The notes under the pieces are model-generated. The model was given only the letters and a program-made list of their open reading frames with translations. It made no database searches and was not told the origin of the DNA. A stretch of 64,000 nucleotides of DNA. It comes from JANQPA01 sp964548175 (lineage in GTDB: Bacteria > Bacteroidota > Bacteroidia > Chitinophagales > Saprospiraceae). Numbering within the stretch: position 1 is the stretch's first letter; every line of letters begins with the position of its first letter. This document shows positions 9,248-17,537 of the stretch, one piece after another. The position numbers and the translations under genes are program-made. Where the stretch lies: positions 1 to 64,000 of the forward strand of contig CAZJQS010000005.1 of assembly GCA_964548175.1 (NCBI GenBank). The letters run 5' to 3'.

Positions 9248-9848
9248 ATTGTAGTTCTATCTTTTCCATTGTGGTGTTGACCTTTTTCTCCAAATGCCGG
9301 AAAAACCAGTCTCTTTTTCTTTCCGAATGCATACTGATGGAAGTAGACCGGGCAATAATCAGCTTAAACCAATCTTCTAAATGTAAACAGAATCTTTGAT
9401 TTTGAGTGCTCAAAAAGTCAGGAGAACCAAAAGAAGTAAATAACATTCGTTCTTTGCGGGAAGAGATCAGCAAAGAGTCATTGGAGCTGGCGAATTCATT
9501 GTAGTACAGATCAAAGACAGCGCCTTCTTTTCGGTCTGGATCTTCCAGCGAGAACTTTCGTCCTTTTTGAGCCATGGCTCTCAAATAATCAATTACCTCC
9601 AGCAAGTCCTGGCAGAGACGTCTGATCTGATCCAGGCTTTCAAAACGATCAATGGTTGCCAGGTATTCTATTTGATTCAGGGTATTGTCAATGATGCTCA
9701 AGTCCCAAAGCTCGTGACTGTCAATGCTGTTGTAGTGTCGGACCACCTGCCGGCCTTTTTCTACCACGGCATCCGGTACAAGATCAACCCTGAAATGCTT
9801 GTCTTGCAAATGAGAAAATTTCCAATAGGTCAATCCGTATATGAACAT
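9237..9848 (-). pseudogene. 3' part of a disrupted regulator (C-terminal sensor region)
   Basis: About 204 residues, from an internal ATG at 9848; a TTG at 9881 is also open. The reading frame is offset from the upstream fragment that carries the DNA-binding domain. It begins with a motif, FAFRMFIYGLTYWKFSHLQ, that is a diverged copy of IAFKLYVYGLTVWELDFLQ in the other fragment. The remainder is helical and resembles the ligand or dimer region of Bacteroidota regulators of this length class. It has no DNA-binding part of its own. It could be a remnant of a tandem paralogue rather than the true end of the upstream gene. It overlaps the nitrilase start by 11 bases. Confidence 0.6.
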
Positions 9849-9849
9849 C

Positions 9850-10353
9850 CTAAAAGCAAAAATGCGTGGGAAGGAGGCCAAAAAAAAGACTGCATTTTTC
9901 TCCTTGCAAAAAGTCTAATTCCCAAACTGTCAGACCATAAACATAAAGCTTGAAGGCAATAAGCTCGGGTGAGAAAAAATATTGAAAGGGAGTAATCTCC
10001 TGAGTAGCACAGTAAATATGGGCGTCCGGAATCTGCACGGCCAGGTTGAGGTTTTCCAGTAGCTGATTGATGTAGTGGTCAAAACTCTTTATAGGTTGTA
10101 CAAAGGGGTGATAATGAAAAATGATTTTGTTAGAATGATCGAAAATGTATTTATCCATCGATATGTTGAAATGGCGGCAAAGATTGAGCAATTCGTTGGG
10201 AATCAGCATGGTGTCTCTCCTCATCCTTCTGTATACTGCTTCTTTGCCGATGGATAAAATCTTAGCAATAGCTTCAGAGGCCGCTCTCTGACTGGGAAAT
10301 TTCTTTGTGATCTCCCTAAAGATTGCTTCCTGGAGGTAGTTATTAGGTGTCAA
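9850..10353 (-). pseudogene. 5' part of a disrupted helix-turn-helix regulator
   Basis: A 167-residue reading frame. Residues 1-75 form a helix-turn-helix region (SQRAASEAIAKILSIGKEAV, then YRRMRRD) followed by a small dimerisation segment (NLCRHFNIS). The frame is lost near an A8 run at 9880-9887, after which the last dozen residues (FFGLLPTHFCF) are an out-of-frame reading of the segment that encodes SFPRIFAFRMF in the downstream fragment. No ATG lies near the start; TTG at 10353 is the only usual start codon before an in-frame stop upstream, so expression may be weak. Whether the break is real or a homopolymer sequencing error is open, but a simple one-base error would leave the duplicated IYGLT..W motif unexplained. 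Confidence 0.6.
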
Positions 10354-10632
10354 TTCGTGTAAAAATTTTACAATAGCATAAAGAATTCAGTACAATCTCC
10401 TTTTTCTCATTTGACCTTTTAAGATAGCAAATATTAAAATACGAAAGCCCTTCTTTAGGAAATTTCACAAAAAAACTCCTCTCATCAGAAAAGAACAGCT
10501 AGAATAATTAATATTAAATAAAAAAAATATTTGCAATACTCATTAAGGCCTCTCCTCAAGCTCGTTTTTCTCCACTTTTGAAGAAAGAGTACACAGCTAT
10601 ACTCACCTATCAATTAACTAAAAAAGAAAAAC

Positions 10633-10773
10633 ATGAAAACCCTACACTTTTTTACCCACAAGCGGAAATTGTTCATTCTGGCATTACTCATCCTTCCCTG
10701 TTTTAGTTTGCCTGGCTACGGGCAATCACAGCTTCGGGGGAAGATCCTGGACGCTGACACCAAAGGCCTATAA
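10633..10773 (+). pseudogene. Truncated signal peptide plus carboxypeptidase-regulatory stub
   Basis: A 46-codon frame: MKTLHFFTHKRKLF, a hydrophobic core, a cleavage-like SLPGYGQ, then SQLRGKILDADTKGL and stop. This is the start of a secreted beta-sandwich or TonB-receptor-like protein (compare V-x-G-x-V-x-D-A-x-T-G in the SusC gene at 60690), cut off about ten residues into the domain. The sequence then changes directly into the interior of a sterol desaturase in another frame. The stub is therefore a deletion remnant that still supplies a signal peptide and start. Confidence 0.7.
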
Positions 10774-10810
10774 CCGAAAGGATACCATTACTAATTTCAC
10801 CATTTTTGGG

Positions 10811-11608
10811 GTGTCTGTTTTGATTAAGTCCATGACCAAATTCATGGAGGCAGGGGTATACTTTTTCTGCTATGGTTACTTTATGCACTGGCGACAAACC
10901 TATTTAGGGTTTTCCAAACTCGAAAATCAATGGGTCTTCTGGATAGCAAGATTTTTGCTTGCCGACCTGATCTACTATTGGTTTCATCGCCTGGGACACG
11001 AAATTCGGCTGCTTTGGGCGAATCACATCGTACATCATTCATCGGAACACTATAATTTTACAACTTCTGTAAGGATATCCTGGTGCACTCATTTTTTTAA
11101 ATTTCTATTCTGGTCGCCCCTTGCTGTATTTGGTTTTCATCCTCTTTACATTGTGTATGTATTGGCGATCATTGATGCGTATCAGTATTTCCTGCATACT
11201 GAGCATGCCAGAGAATTCGGCCTTCTGGAGAAAATATTGAATACTCCCAAATTACATGCCGTTCATCACGCCAAAAACCTTCAGTATATTGATAAAAACT
11301 ACGGAGGTGTTTTCATCATATGGGATCGGATTTTTGGGACTTATCAATCTCTCCTGCCTACGGTACAGATCGAGTATGGTGTAACGATGCCTCCCGATCA
11401 GAACATTCCTCTGAAGGTGGTCACGCACGAATTTGTAAACATCTGGAAAGACCTGCAAAAGGCAGAAACCTGGAAAGAGCGATGGATGGTCTTATTTGCC
11501 AGTCCGGCATGGAATTCTTCCAGATTTGCCGATCAAAAGAAAGAACATTCTTCGATAGAAACGCCCCAAACGGCTCTTCCCAATCATCAAAAAAGTATGG
11601 TGGCCTGA
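10811..11608 (+). pseudogene. 5'-truncated sterol desaturase/fatty acid hydroxylase family protein
   Basis: From GTG 10811 (or ATG 10832) it reads 265 residues with the three di-iron histidine clusters of the fatty acid hydroxylase superfamily: HRLGH, HIVHH and HAVHH. The homology continues upstream of any start codon: the codons from about 10763 read AYNRKDTITNFTIFGV, which matches the family's usual Y-x-R-K-D-x-x-T-N segment. The first 40-50 residues, including the first membrane helix, are missing and replaced by the stub at 10633-10773 in a different frame. The catalytic core is intact, so an active short form cannot be excluded. Confidence 0.75.
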
Positions 11609-11620
11609 GGACAATTAGCA

Positions 11621-12235
11621 TCATGGCCTGGCGTAGGGCAGTCGGGCTATTTTTTCGGTCTTATAATATTCATCTAATCCTACTACGGCCAGTGATCCCA
11701 GCTCAGAAAGGTTGAGATGACCCTTTTCGCCAGCGGCGCCCTCCGGTAGCAGTAGTTCGATTACTTTCCCGACTATTAAGTGGGTTTGATTGGCCTGGAT
11801 GAGGTGTTCTTCGACGTATTCCAGGCCAATCTTTACTCGACATTCTGCTACGTATGGAGCCGGATAAAGGGAAGAAGATTGTGGAGTAAAACCACAGGCG
11901 TCAAATTCAGAGGTCCTCTCGTCATATTTGGCGGATGTTTGATGAGCTTTTTCTAAATGCTCCACAGGGGCATGATTGATGGTGTAAAACCCTATTTCCT
12001 TGATATTGCTATACGTATGCCGAGGCACGGTCGTGGGCCTGAGAATAAATCCAAGATAAGGAGGATTTGCGCCGATGTGAACGACGGAATTAAAAAGAGC
12101 AAGGTTCGTTTGTCCTTCTTTATTTGCAGTGCCGATCAGGTGGGCGCCTTTAAACCCGGAAAGGGCATTGAAGAGGTTTGCGCGATAGCGGCGCTCCATG
12201 TTTTTGATGTCTGTTGATTGTATGATGCTTTCCAT
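11621..12235 (-). CDS. Flavin reductase family protein (FMN-binding split barrel)
   Basis: A 204-residue protein from ATG 12235; the longer frame to 12259 begins with TTG and adds only a charged MQHKIKLK. It reads as a flavin reductase-like split barrel: the FNALSGFKGAHLIGT start, ALFNSVVHIGANPPYLGFIL for the FMN-binding strands, and TYSNIKEIGFYTINH. Related proteins reduce FMN or bind it as a cofactor; a specific partner oxygenase is not evident here. It converges on the truncated desaturase and diverges from the hydrolase at 12287. Confidence 0.85.
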   Translation of the reverse strand: MESIIQSTDIKNMERRYRANLFNALSGFKGAHLIGTANKEGQTNLALFNSVVHIGANPPYLGFILRPTTVPRHTYSNIKEIGFYTINHAPVEHLEKAHQTSAKYDERTSEFDACGFTPQSSSLYPAPYVAECRVKIGLEYVEEHLIQANQTHLIVGKVIELLLPEGAAGEKGHLNLSELGSLAVVGLDEYYKTEKIARLPYARP

Positions 12236-12243
12236 TTTAAGTT

Positions 12244-12251
12244 TAATTTTG
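12244..12251 (+). promoter_or_regulatory. Possible Bacteroidota -7 box for the hydrolase gene
   Basis: TAATTTTG fits the TAnnTTTG consensus and lies 36 bases before the ATG at 12287. A clear -33 TTTG was not found, so the call is weak. Confidence 0.3.
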
Positions 12252-12286
12252 TGTTGCAACTTCTAATTTTTAAAATAGTTGAATAA

Positions 12287-13357
12287 ATGACCCAATTAAA
12301 AAAGCGTATTCGAGTGATTATCCTATCTTTTATCGCGTTGATCCTTTTGTTGTCCGGCATCCTTTGGCTAGTGACCAATCCGTCCGAATATCCTTATCCG
12401 GAAAACATCGAACTGGGAGCGCTGGATCGGCGCATTCAGCAGGAATACGAAATTAGAACCCTGGAATTAGAGGACGATTACTCGGGAAAAGTCGTAGCTA
12501 CTTTGTTATCAAAACAATTGCCGGATAGCCTGGATCAGCAAAAAGCGGTGCTCTATATCCATGGTTACGGCGATTATTTCTTTCAGGACCACCTGGCAGA
12601 TTACTACCTGGATGCGGGCTTCCATTTTTTCGCTCTCGACCTCAGGAAGTACGGCCGGTCATGGCTGCCTCATCAAGAGCCTTGTTTTGCTAAAAGCCTT
12701 ACGGAATATTATGAAGAGATCGATCAGGCTTTACAACTGATCAAAGATCAGGGCCATGAATTCATCTTGTTAAACGGCCATTCGACCGGCGGATTGATAA
12801 CCAGTTTGTATGCGAATGAAGGAAAAAACAGAGGATACCTCAACGCTTTACTACTCAATAGCCCGTTTCTGGACTGGCCCTTCGATCCTTTAACAGAAAA
12901 AGGAGTGTATGCATTGGCCGCTTTTGGCCGGATACGTCCCTTCGGCCAGGCGCCTTCCTCCGGCAGCACGATTTATGCCCAGGCTATTCATGCAGATTTC
13001 AAAGGGGAATGGGATTATACCATTGCCTGGAAACCGCACACTGGTTTTCCCAAATACCTGGGCTGGGCCGGTGCTATTTGCAGAGGTCAGGATAAAGTAG
13101 CTAAAGGGTTGGACATCGACATTCCCATCCTGGTTTTGCATTCCGATAAAAGCTACTTAGGAACAGAATATACCGAGGAGGTAAAAACCAGCGACATTAT
13201 CCTGGATGTAGCACACATCAGGAAATGGTCTGCCAATTTAGGTGAGCATGTCCAGCTGGCGGAAATTAAAGATGCCATGCACGATGTGTTTTTGTCGAAG
13301 AAAGCAGTGAGAGAGCAGGCTTTTGAAGAGGTCGTTGAATGGATAAATGGTTTATAA
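12287..13357 (+). CDS. Membrane-anchored alpha/beta hydrolase (serine aminopeptidase/lipase-like)
   Basis: A 356-residue protein with an N-terminal membrane anchor or uncleaved signal (about residues 9-29) followed by an alpha/beta-hydrolase fold. Landmarks are the oxyanion strand VLYIHGYGDYF, DLRKYGRS, and the nucleophile elbow GHSTGG with Ser166. The probable acid is in ILVLHSDKS and the catalytic His in AMHDVF near the C-terminus. The pattern resembles monoacylglycerol-lipase-like (Hydrolase_4) enzymes, so it probably cleaves esters at the periplasmic face. Substrate unknown. An 18-bp stem terminator follows directly. Confidence 0.85.
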   Translation: MTQLKKRIRVIILSFIALILLLSGILWLVTNPSEYPYPENIELGALDRRIQQEYEIRTLELEDDYSGKVVATLLSKQLPDSLDQQKAVLYIHGYGDYFFQDHLADYYLDAGFHFFALDLRKYGRSWLPHQEPCFAKSLTEYYEEIDQALQLIKDQGHEFILLNGHSTGGLITSLYANEGKNRGYLNALLLNSPFLDWPFDPLTEKGVYALAAFGRIRPFGQAPSSGSTIYAQAIHADFKGEWDYTIAWKPHTGFPKYLGWAGAICRGQDKVAKGLDIDIPILVLHSDKSYLGTEYTEEVKTSDIILDVAHIRKWSANLGEHVQLAEIKDAMHDVFLSKKAVREQAFEEVVEWINGL

Positions 13358-13360
13358 AAA

Positions 13361-13406
13361 GAAGCGGTCTCAAAGGCCGCAGGCCTTTGAGACCGCTTCT
13401 TTTTTT
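13361..13406. terminator. Bidirectional terminator between convergent genes
   Basis: A perfect 18-bp stem (arms 13361-13378 and 13382-13399) with loop GCA has A5 before it and T7 after it. It lies between the hydrolase and the GyrI-like gene, which converge. Confidence 0.9.
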
Positions 13407-13414
13407 ATTAAACT

Positions 13415-13903
13415 TTAAACTCCGACACAAATATCCACCACATGCTTTCCTTCAGGATGCTGATCGGGATCATTTTTGTAGGATTCGTACATGATTCCGG
13501 CCGGAATTAGCTGCTCATCGTTCATGAATTCCATCATTTGCATCCAGGCTTGTCCGTATTCATTCGGCAGCAATTCGAAAGAGCCGACTACAAATTCCCC
13601 TTCCGGTATTTCCATCATTTTAATATCTCCTTCAGTAACGGTATCTTCAGGTACGGTAAAACCTACGCTGATGCGTTGTTTTTCTTCCGGCACCTGGTCG
13701 GGGTCGTCATGGTAAATGGCAATAGATTCCAGCTTGGGATTGTTAAGCAATCCTTTCGGCCCCGCCCAACTCATGACCTTAGTGAATAATTTTTCAAAAA
13801 GGGCAGGGTTTTCCTTGTAAGGGCCAACGTTTTCTTCATAGGCTAGAAAACGCCTGGGCAGTTTCACTTTCCTGATGTTGACTACGCTAACAGTCATGAT
13901 CAT
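13415..13903 (-). CDS. GyrI-like/AraC effector-binding domain protein
   Basis: A stand-alone 162-residue ligand-binding domain of the GyrI-like (SOUL/BRE) fold. It shows VGPY near residue 27, the AIYHDDPDQVPEEKQRISVG strand pair, the second-half repeat around MMEIPEGEFVVGSFE, and the DPDQHPEGKHVVDICV ending. It has no DNA-binding domain. Family members bind small hydrophobic or cationic compounds or hydrolyse cyclopropanoid toxins; the role here is unknown. A 21-bp near-palindrome at 13991-14011 lies 88 bases upstream of its start. Confidence 0.85.
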   Translation of the reverse strand: MIMTVSVVNIRKVKLPRRFLAYEENVGPYKENPALFEKLFTKVMSWAGPKGLLNNPKLESIAIYHDDPDQVPEEKQRISVGFTVPEDTVTEGDIKMMEIPEGEFVVGSFELLPNEYGQAWMQMMEFMNDEQLIPAGIMYESYKNDPDQHPEGKHVVDICVGV

Positions 13904-14312
13904 TGATATTTGGTTAAGAAATGGAATGGGCTTTTTACTTTTTTCTATTTATAACCAGTAAGATTATAAAGCAATGATTTTGGTCAGCTATCATCTGATC
14001 TGATCAAATGATACGCTTCGAGGAGTATTTTTTTTTAATTTCCAATGTTCGAATTTTTTTAAAAAGTTCAATTTCAAAGCAAATGATGGCGTTTAGAGTA
14101 TTTTCTTTTTTCAGTCTTTAACCAGCAAATAGAGTTGAACGGCCTACCGAAAGGGATGTTGATCTTTCAGGTATTAAAAGATGGGCAGGTAATTAGTTTG
14201 GAAAAGATAATGCATCATAAATAGATGAATCAGTAGCCTTTCAGTAGGCAACAATAACCTAATCAGCACTGTGGATGAGTGTTTTCTCAAATCAAAATAA
14301 ATCAGTACACAA
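13904..14312. other. Divergent intergenic region upstream of the sugar operon
   Basis: 409 AT-rich bases without a credible ORF. They hold a candidate operator at 13991-14011 and a separated inverted pair CCTACCGAAAGG (14143-14154) and CCTTTCAGTAGG (14237-14248), equal at 11 of 12 positions when one is reversed. A near -7 box (TTAGTTTG) lies around 14194. Any of these could regulate the operon at 14313. Confidence 0.5.
13991..14011. promoter_or_regulatory. Candidate operator (10-1-10 inverted repeat)
   Basis: TCATCTGATC, a central T, and GATCAAATGA pair at 9 of 10 positions. Its size and symmetry suit a dimeric repressor. It lies between the GyrI-like gene and the sugar operon. Confidence 0.35.
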
Positions 14313-14867
14313 ATGCAACAAGCAAAAGTAGTTATCGATTTTTCTGACGGCAGCCTGACCGGACAGGAAATTGTCCAAACGACCCGCAAAGCCAGTCAGC
14401 TGTCGGGCTTTTTTGAAGATGAGGCCGCCTTAGCTCAAATCAACGGTGAAACGGTCATCTACCAGGTGCAGGCCTATTTCCCCGTCGATCAGGGCCTGGA
14501 AGGTGGTTTGTTTTTTGGAAAAACAACCCTGTTCCCTGGAAAAGTGGGCGACGAATATTTTATGACTAAAGGCCATTTTCATGAAAAAATAGACCGCGGC
14601 GAATTTTACTGGGGCATCCAGGGGCATGGTGTGCTGTTGTTAATGGATGAAAACCGAAAGTCCTGGGCCGAAAAAATGAGCCCAGGTAGTCTTCACTACA
14701 TTCCCGGCCGGGTCGCCCATCGTACCATCAACACGGGGTATGAATCTTTGCATTTCGGCGCCTGCTGGCCATCAGACGCCGGATATAATTATGAGGAGAT
14801 ACTGGAGAATGGGTTTTCCGCCAGGATAAAGGAAGTTAGTGGTCAAGCAGCATTCGTAAAAGCTTGA
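14313..14867 (+). CDS. Cupin-type glucose-6-phosphate isomerase
   Basis: Interconverts glucose 6-phosphate and fructose 6-phosphate using a metal-bound cupin, the archaeal solution to this step and unrelated to classical PGI. The 184-residue length and the metal ligands match the well-studied Pyrococcus enzyme position for position: His88 and His90 in GHFHEK, Glu97 in DRGEFYWG, and His136 in VAHRT. It is the first gene of a five-gene run with a 4-base gap to the ROK kinase. Function is assigned from motifs; another phospho-sugar substrate is possible. Confidence 0.85.
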   Translation: MQQAKVVIDFSDGSLTGQEIVQTTRKASQLSGFFEDEAALAQINGETVIYQVQAYFPVDQGLEGGLFFGKTTLFPGKVGDEYFMTKGHFHEKIDRGEFYWGIQGHGVLLLMDENRKSWAEKMSPGSLHYIPGRVAHRTINTGYESLHFGACWPSDAGYNYEEILENGFSARIKEVSGQAAFVKA

Positions 14868-14871
14868 GATC

Positions 14872-15792
14872 ATGAAAACCATTGCAGTAGATCTGGGTGG
14901 CACCATCATAAAAATCGGGCTGGTTCATGATGGTGAGCTGATGGCTTTTCAAACCATCGAAGCGCATTCGGAGGCCGGCCTTTTGCAGACACTGCCCCGA
15001 ATCGAGCAGGCCATAAAGGGACTTTTAGAAGATCATCAACTTACCCTCAATCAACGGACTGGCATCGGATTCGGTTTTCCCGGGCTGGTCGATTCAGTGG
15101 TCATGCGAGTGCTATCCACCAACGAAAAATACGATGACGCCCTACAAGTGGACCTGAAGGGTTGGGCGAAGGAGGCACTTGATTTGCCTCTTTTCCTCGA
15201 AAATGACGCTAGATTGGCCTTACTGGGGGAGTGGCATTATGGGGCCGGAATAGGAAAAGATAACCTTGTCATGGTTACGCTTGGAACGGGCGTAGGAACT
15301 GCAGCGATCATCAACGGCCGATTATTGCGTGGAAAACACTTTCAGGCGGGTTGCCTGGGAGGGCATTTCACGATCCAACTCCATGGAAAAAAATGTACTT
15401 GCGGTAATCGCGGCTGCGTAGAAGCGGAAGCCTCCACCTGGCAGCTGCAAAGGTCAATGGAAAAAGGTCAGCCTAAAAATTTTAAGGAAGTTTTTCAAAG
15501 AGCCCATCAGGGTGACGAAGCCTGTCTGGCTATTCGCCATCATTGCCTACAGGTTTGGTCGGCAGGCGTAGTTAACCTCATCCATGCATACGATCCTGAG
15601 CTCGTCATTATCGGCGGGGGTGTCATCAAAAGTGCGGAAGTTATTATTCCTTTTATTCAAAAATACGTAGATGAATATGCCTGGACGCCCTGGGGAAGGG
15701 TGAAAATCATTTCCGCCGCTATTCCTGACCATTCAGGCTTATTAGGCGCTCATTATTTAGTCAAAGAAAAAATTCAAAGTACCCATGTTTAA
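14872..15792 (+). CDS. ROK family sugar kinase
   Basis: A 306-residue ATP-dependent sugar kinase. It has the N-terminal phosphate loop VDLGGTIIKIG, the catalytic Asp112 in LENDARLA, GTGVGT around 140, and the ROK zinc site made of His165 and CTCGNRGC (Cys175, Cys177, Cys182). ROK kinases phosphorylate glucose, fructose, N-acetylglucosamine or N-acetylmannosamine. The neighbouring phosphoglucose isomerases favour glucose (glucokinase). Its last codons overlap the next gene's ATG at 15785 by 8 bases, which implies coupled translation. Confidence 0.9.
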   Translation: MKTIAVDLGGTIIKIGLVHDGELMAFQTIEAHSEAGLLQTLPRIEQAIKGLLEDHQLTLNQRTGIGFGFPGLVDSVVMRVLSTNEKYDDALQVDLKGWAKEALDLPLFLENDARLALLGEWHYGAGIGKDNLVMVTLGTGVGTAAIINGRLLRGKHFQAGCLGGHFTIQLHGKKCTCGNRGCVEAEASTWQLQRSMEKGQPKNFKEVFQRAHQGDEACLAIRHHCLQVWSAGVVNLIHAYDPELVIIGGGVIKSAEVIIPFIQKYVDEYAWTPWGRVKIISAAIPDHSGLLGAHYLVKEKIQSTHV

Positions 15793-17524
15793 CAAATTTC
15801 CTTCCGTGCCGATGCCGGATCATCTTTCCTGTGATCTTGGCTGGGAAAACATTGGCCGGACAATCGACAATCAACTGAAGTCCCAGAATAGCGATCGCCC
15901 TCTGGTCGTGCTCGAATGCTATCATGGGGTGAGAATTTCGGACATTCAGGCTTTTGGACAAAGCATTGGAGCTCAGACACTGATGCATTCGCAATCCGCT
16001 ATGAAGGAAGCCGGGCTCATCGAACAAATGGTGCATCCTGACGTAACCGACGATCGGATTTTCGGGCGAATGACCTTTTTAAATCTGGATGATTTTTTTG
16101 ACGAAAAAAAGGTCGCAGCTTTTCACCAACAACTGGAGCAGATAAGTAACGGTTTGGTAGTGATCGCTGGAATAGGAGCGAGCCTGCTTGCGCCGCACTG
16201 GGATGTCCTCGTCTATGCGGATATGGCGCGCTGGGAAATTCAAGCCAGAATGCGCAAAGGAGAGCTGGACAATATAGGTGTTCAAAACCGGGGCATTGAC
16301 GTGAAGCGTCTGTACAAGCAGGGATACTTCGTAGACTGGCGGGTGTGCGATAAGCTAAAGAAAAGATTGTACAATCAAATGGATTTTGTGCTGGACACCA
16401 ATACCTCCAGCGAACCCAAGATGATTTCAGGGGCAGCATTTCGGGAGGGTTTGTCGATGGCCATTCAACAGCCTTTTAGCGTTGTGCCTTTTTTTGATCC
16501 AGGCGTCTGGGGCGGGCAATGGATGAAAGAAGTCTGTGATTTGGATCCTTCGCCACCGAATTATGCCTGGTGTTTTAATTGTGTGCCGGAAGAGAACAGT
16601 TTGCTGCTTCGTTTTGGGGAACATGTTTTTGAAACGCCCGCTGTCAACCTGGTTTTTTATGAACCGGAGCCATTGCTGGGGCAGGCTGTCTTCGGCCGTT
16701 TTGGAGATGAATTTCCCATTCGCTTTGATTTTCTGGACACCATGGACGGTGCTAACCTGAGCCTGCAAGTTCATCCCATGACTACTTACATCAAAGAACA
16801 TTTTGGCATGCCCTACACGCAGGACGAAAGTTATTACCTGATGGAAGCCGGTGACAATGCACACGTTTATTTAGGCTTGACCGATGATGCGGACCCGGAG
16901 GAAATGATCTATGATCTCAAAAGAGCGGAAAAAGGAGAGATTACCTTTGATGCAGAGCGTTATGTCAATACCTGGCCGGTGGAAAAGCACGATCACGTGC
17001 TCATTCCAGCTGGTACGGTGCATTGTTCAGGGAAGGATTGTATGGTGCTCGAGATCAGCGCTACGCCTTACATTTTCACTTTTAAATTATGGGACTGGGG
17101 GCGTCTGGGCATGGATGGCCTGCCTCGACCGATCAATATTGATCACGGCAAAAACGTCATCCAGTGGAATCGAAGAACCCAATGGACAAAGGACAACCTC
17201 ATCAATCAGGTCGAAGCGGTTAAGGAAGGTCCGGGTTATATAGAAGAACGCACCGGCCTGCACGAACTGGAGTTCATAGAAACCAGACGGCATTGGTTTA
17301 CGGATAAAATTGCTCACGACACCCGGGGAAATTTAAATGTCCTGTGTTTGGTGGAAGGCAGCCAGGCCGTGGTAACCAGCCCATCGGCTGCTTTTGATCC
17401 ATTTGTCGTTAATTATGCGGAGGTATTCATTGTGCCGGCCCAGATAGGCAGATATGATATCGCTCCTCACGGAGAAGGAATCGGGCAAAAATTAGCTACC
17501 GTAAAAGCTTTTGTAAGGACATAA
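15785..17524 (+). CDS. Class I mannose-6-phosphate isomerase-like protein with an extra N-terminal domain
   Basis: 579 residues in two parts. The C-terminal part, from about 240, carries the class I (zinc) mannose-6-phosphate isomerase pattern: FGDEFPIRFDFLDT, LSLQVHP, DESYYLMEAG, and HVLIPAGTVHCSGKD. The N-terminal part (about 1-235) is not a known isomerase region. It contains VVIAGIGASLLAP, DVLVYADMARWEIQARMRKG and DVKRLYKQGYFVDWR, which faintly recall a nucleoside-kinase-like domain, but no P-loop is present. The overlap with the ROK gene and a 13-base gap to the next gene place it firmly in the operon. The substrate is probably a hexose 6-phosphate. Confidence 0.75.
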   Translation: MFNKFPSVPMPDHLSCDLGWENIGRTIDNQLKSQNSDRPLVVLECYHGVRISDIQAFGQSIGAQTLMHSQSAMKEAGLIEQMVHPDVTDDRIFGRMTFLNLDDFFDEKKVAAFHQQLEQISNGLVVIAGIGASLLAPHWDVLVYADMARWEIQARMRKGELDNIGVQNRGIDVKRLYKQGYFVDWRVCDKLKKRLYNQMDFVLDTNTSSEPKMISGAAFREGLSMAIQQPFSVVPFFDPGVWGGQWMKEVCDLDPSPPNYAWCFNCVPEENSLLLRFGEHVFETPAVNLVFYEPEPLLGQAVFGRFGDEFPIRFDFLDTMDGANLSLQVHPMTTYIKEHFGMPYTQDESYYLMEAGDNAHVYLGLTDDADPEEMIYDLKRAEKGEITFDAERYVNTWPVEKHDHVLIPAGTVHCSGKDCMVLEISATPYIFTFKLWDWGRLGMDGLPRPINIDHGKNVIQWNRRTQWTKDNLINQVEAVKEGPGYIEERTGLHELEFIETRRHWFTDKIAHDTRGNLNVLCLVEGSQAVVTSPSAAFDPFVVNYAEVFIVPAQIGRYDIAPHGEGIGQKLATVKAFVRT

Positions 17525-17537
17525 GAAACACAATAAC

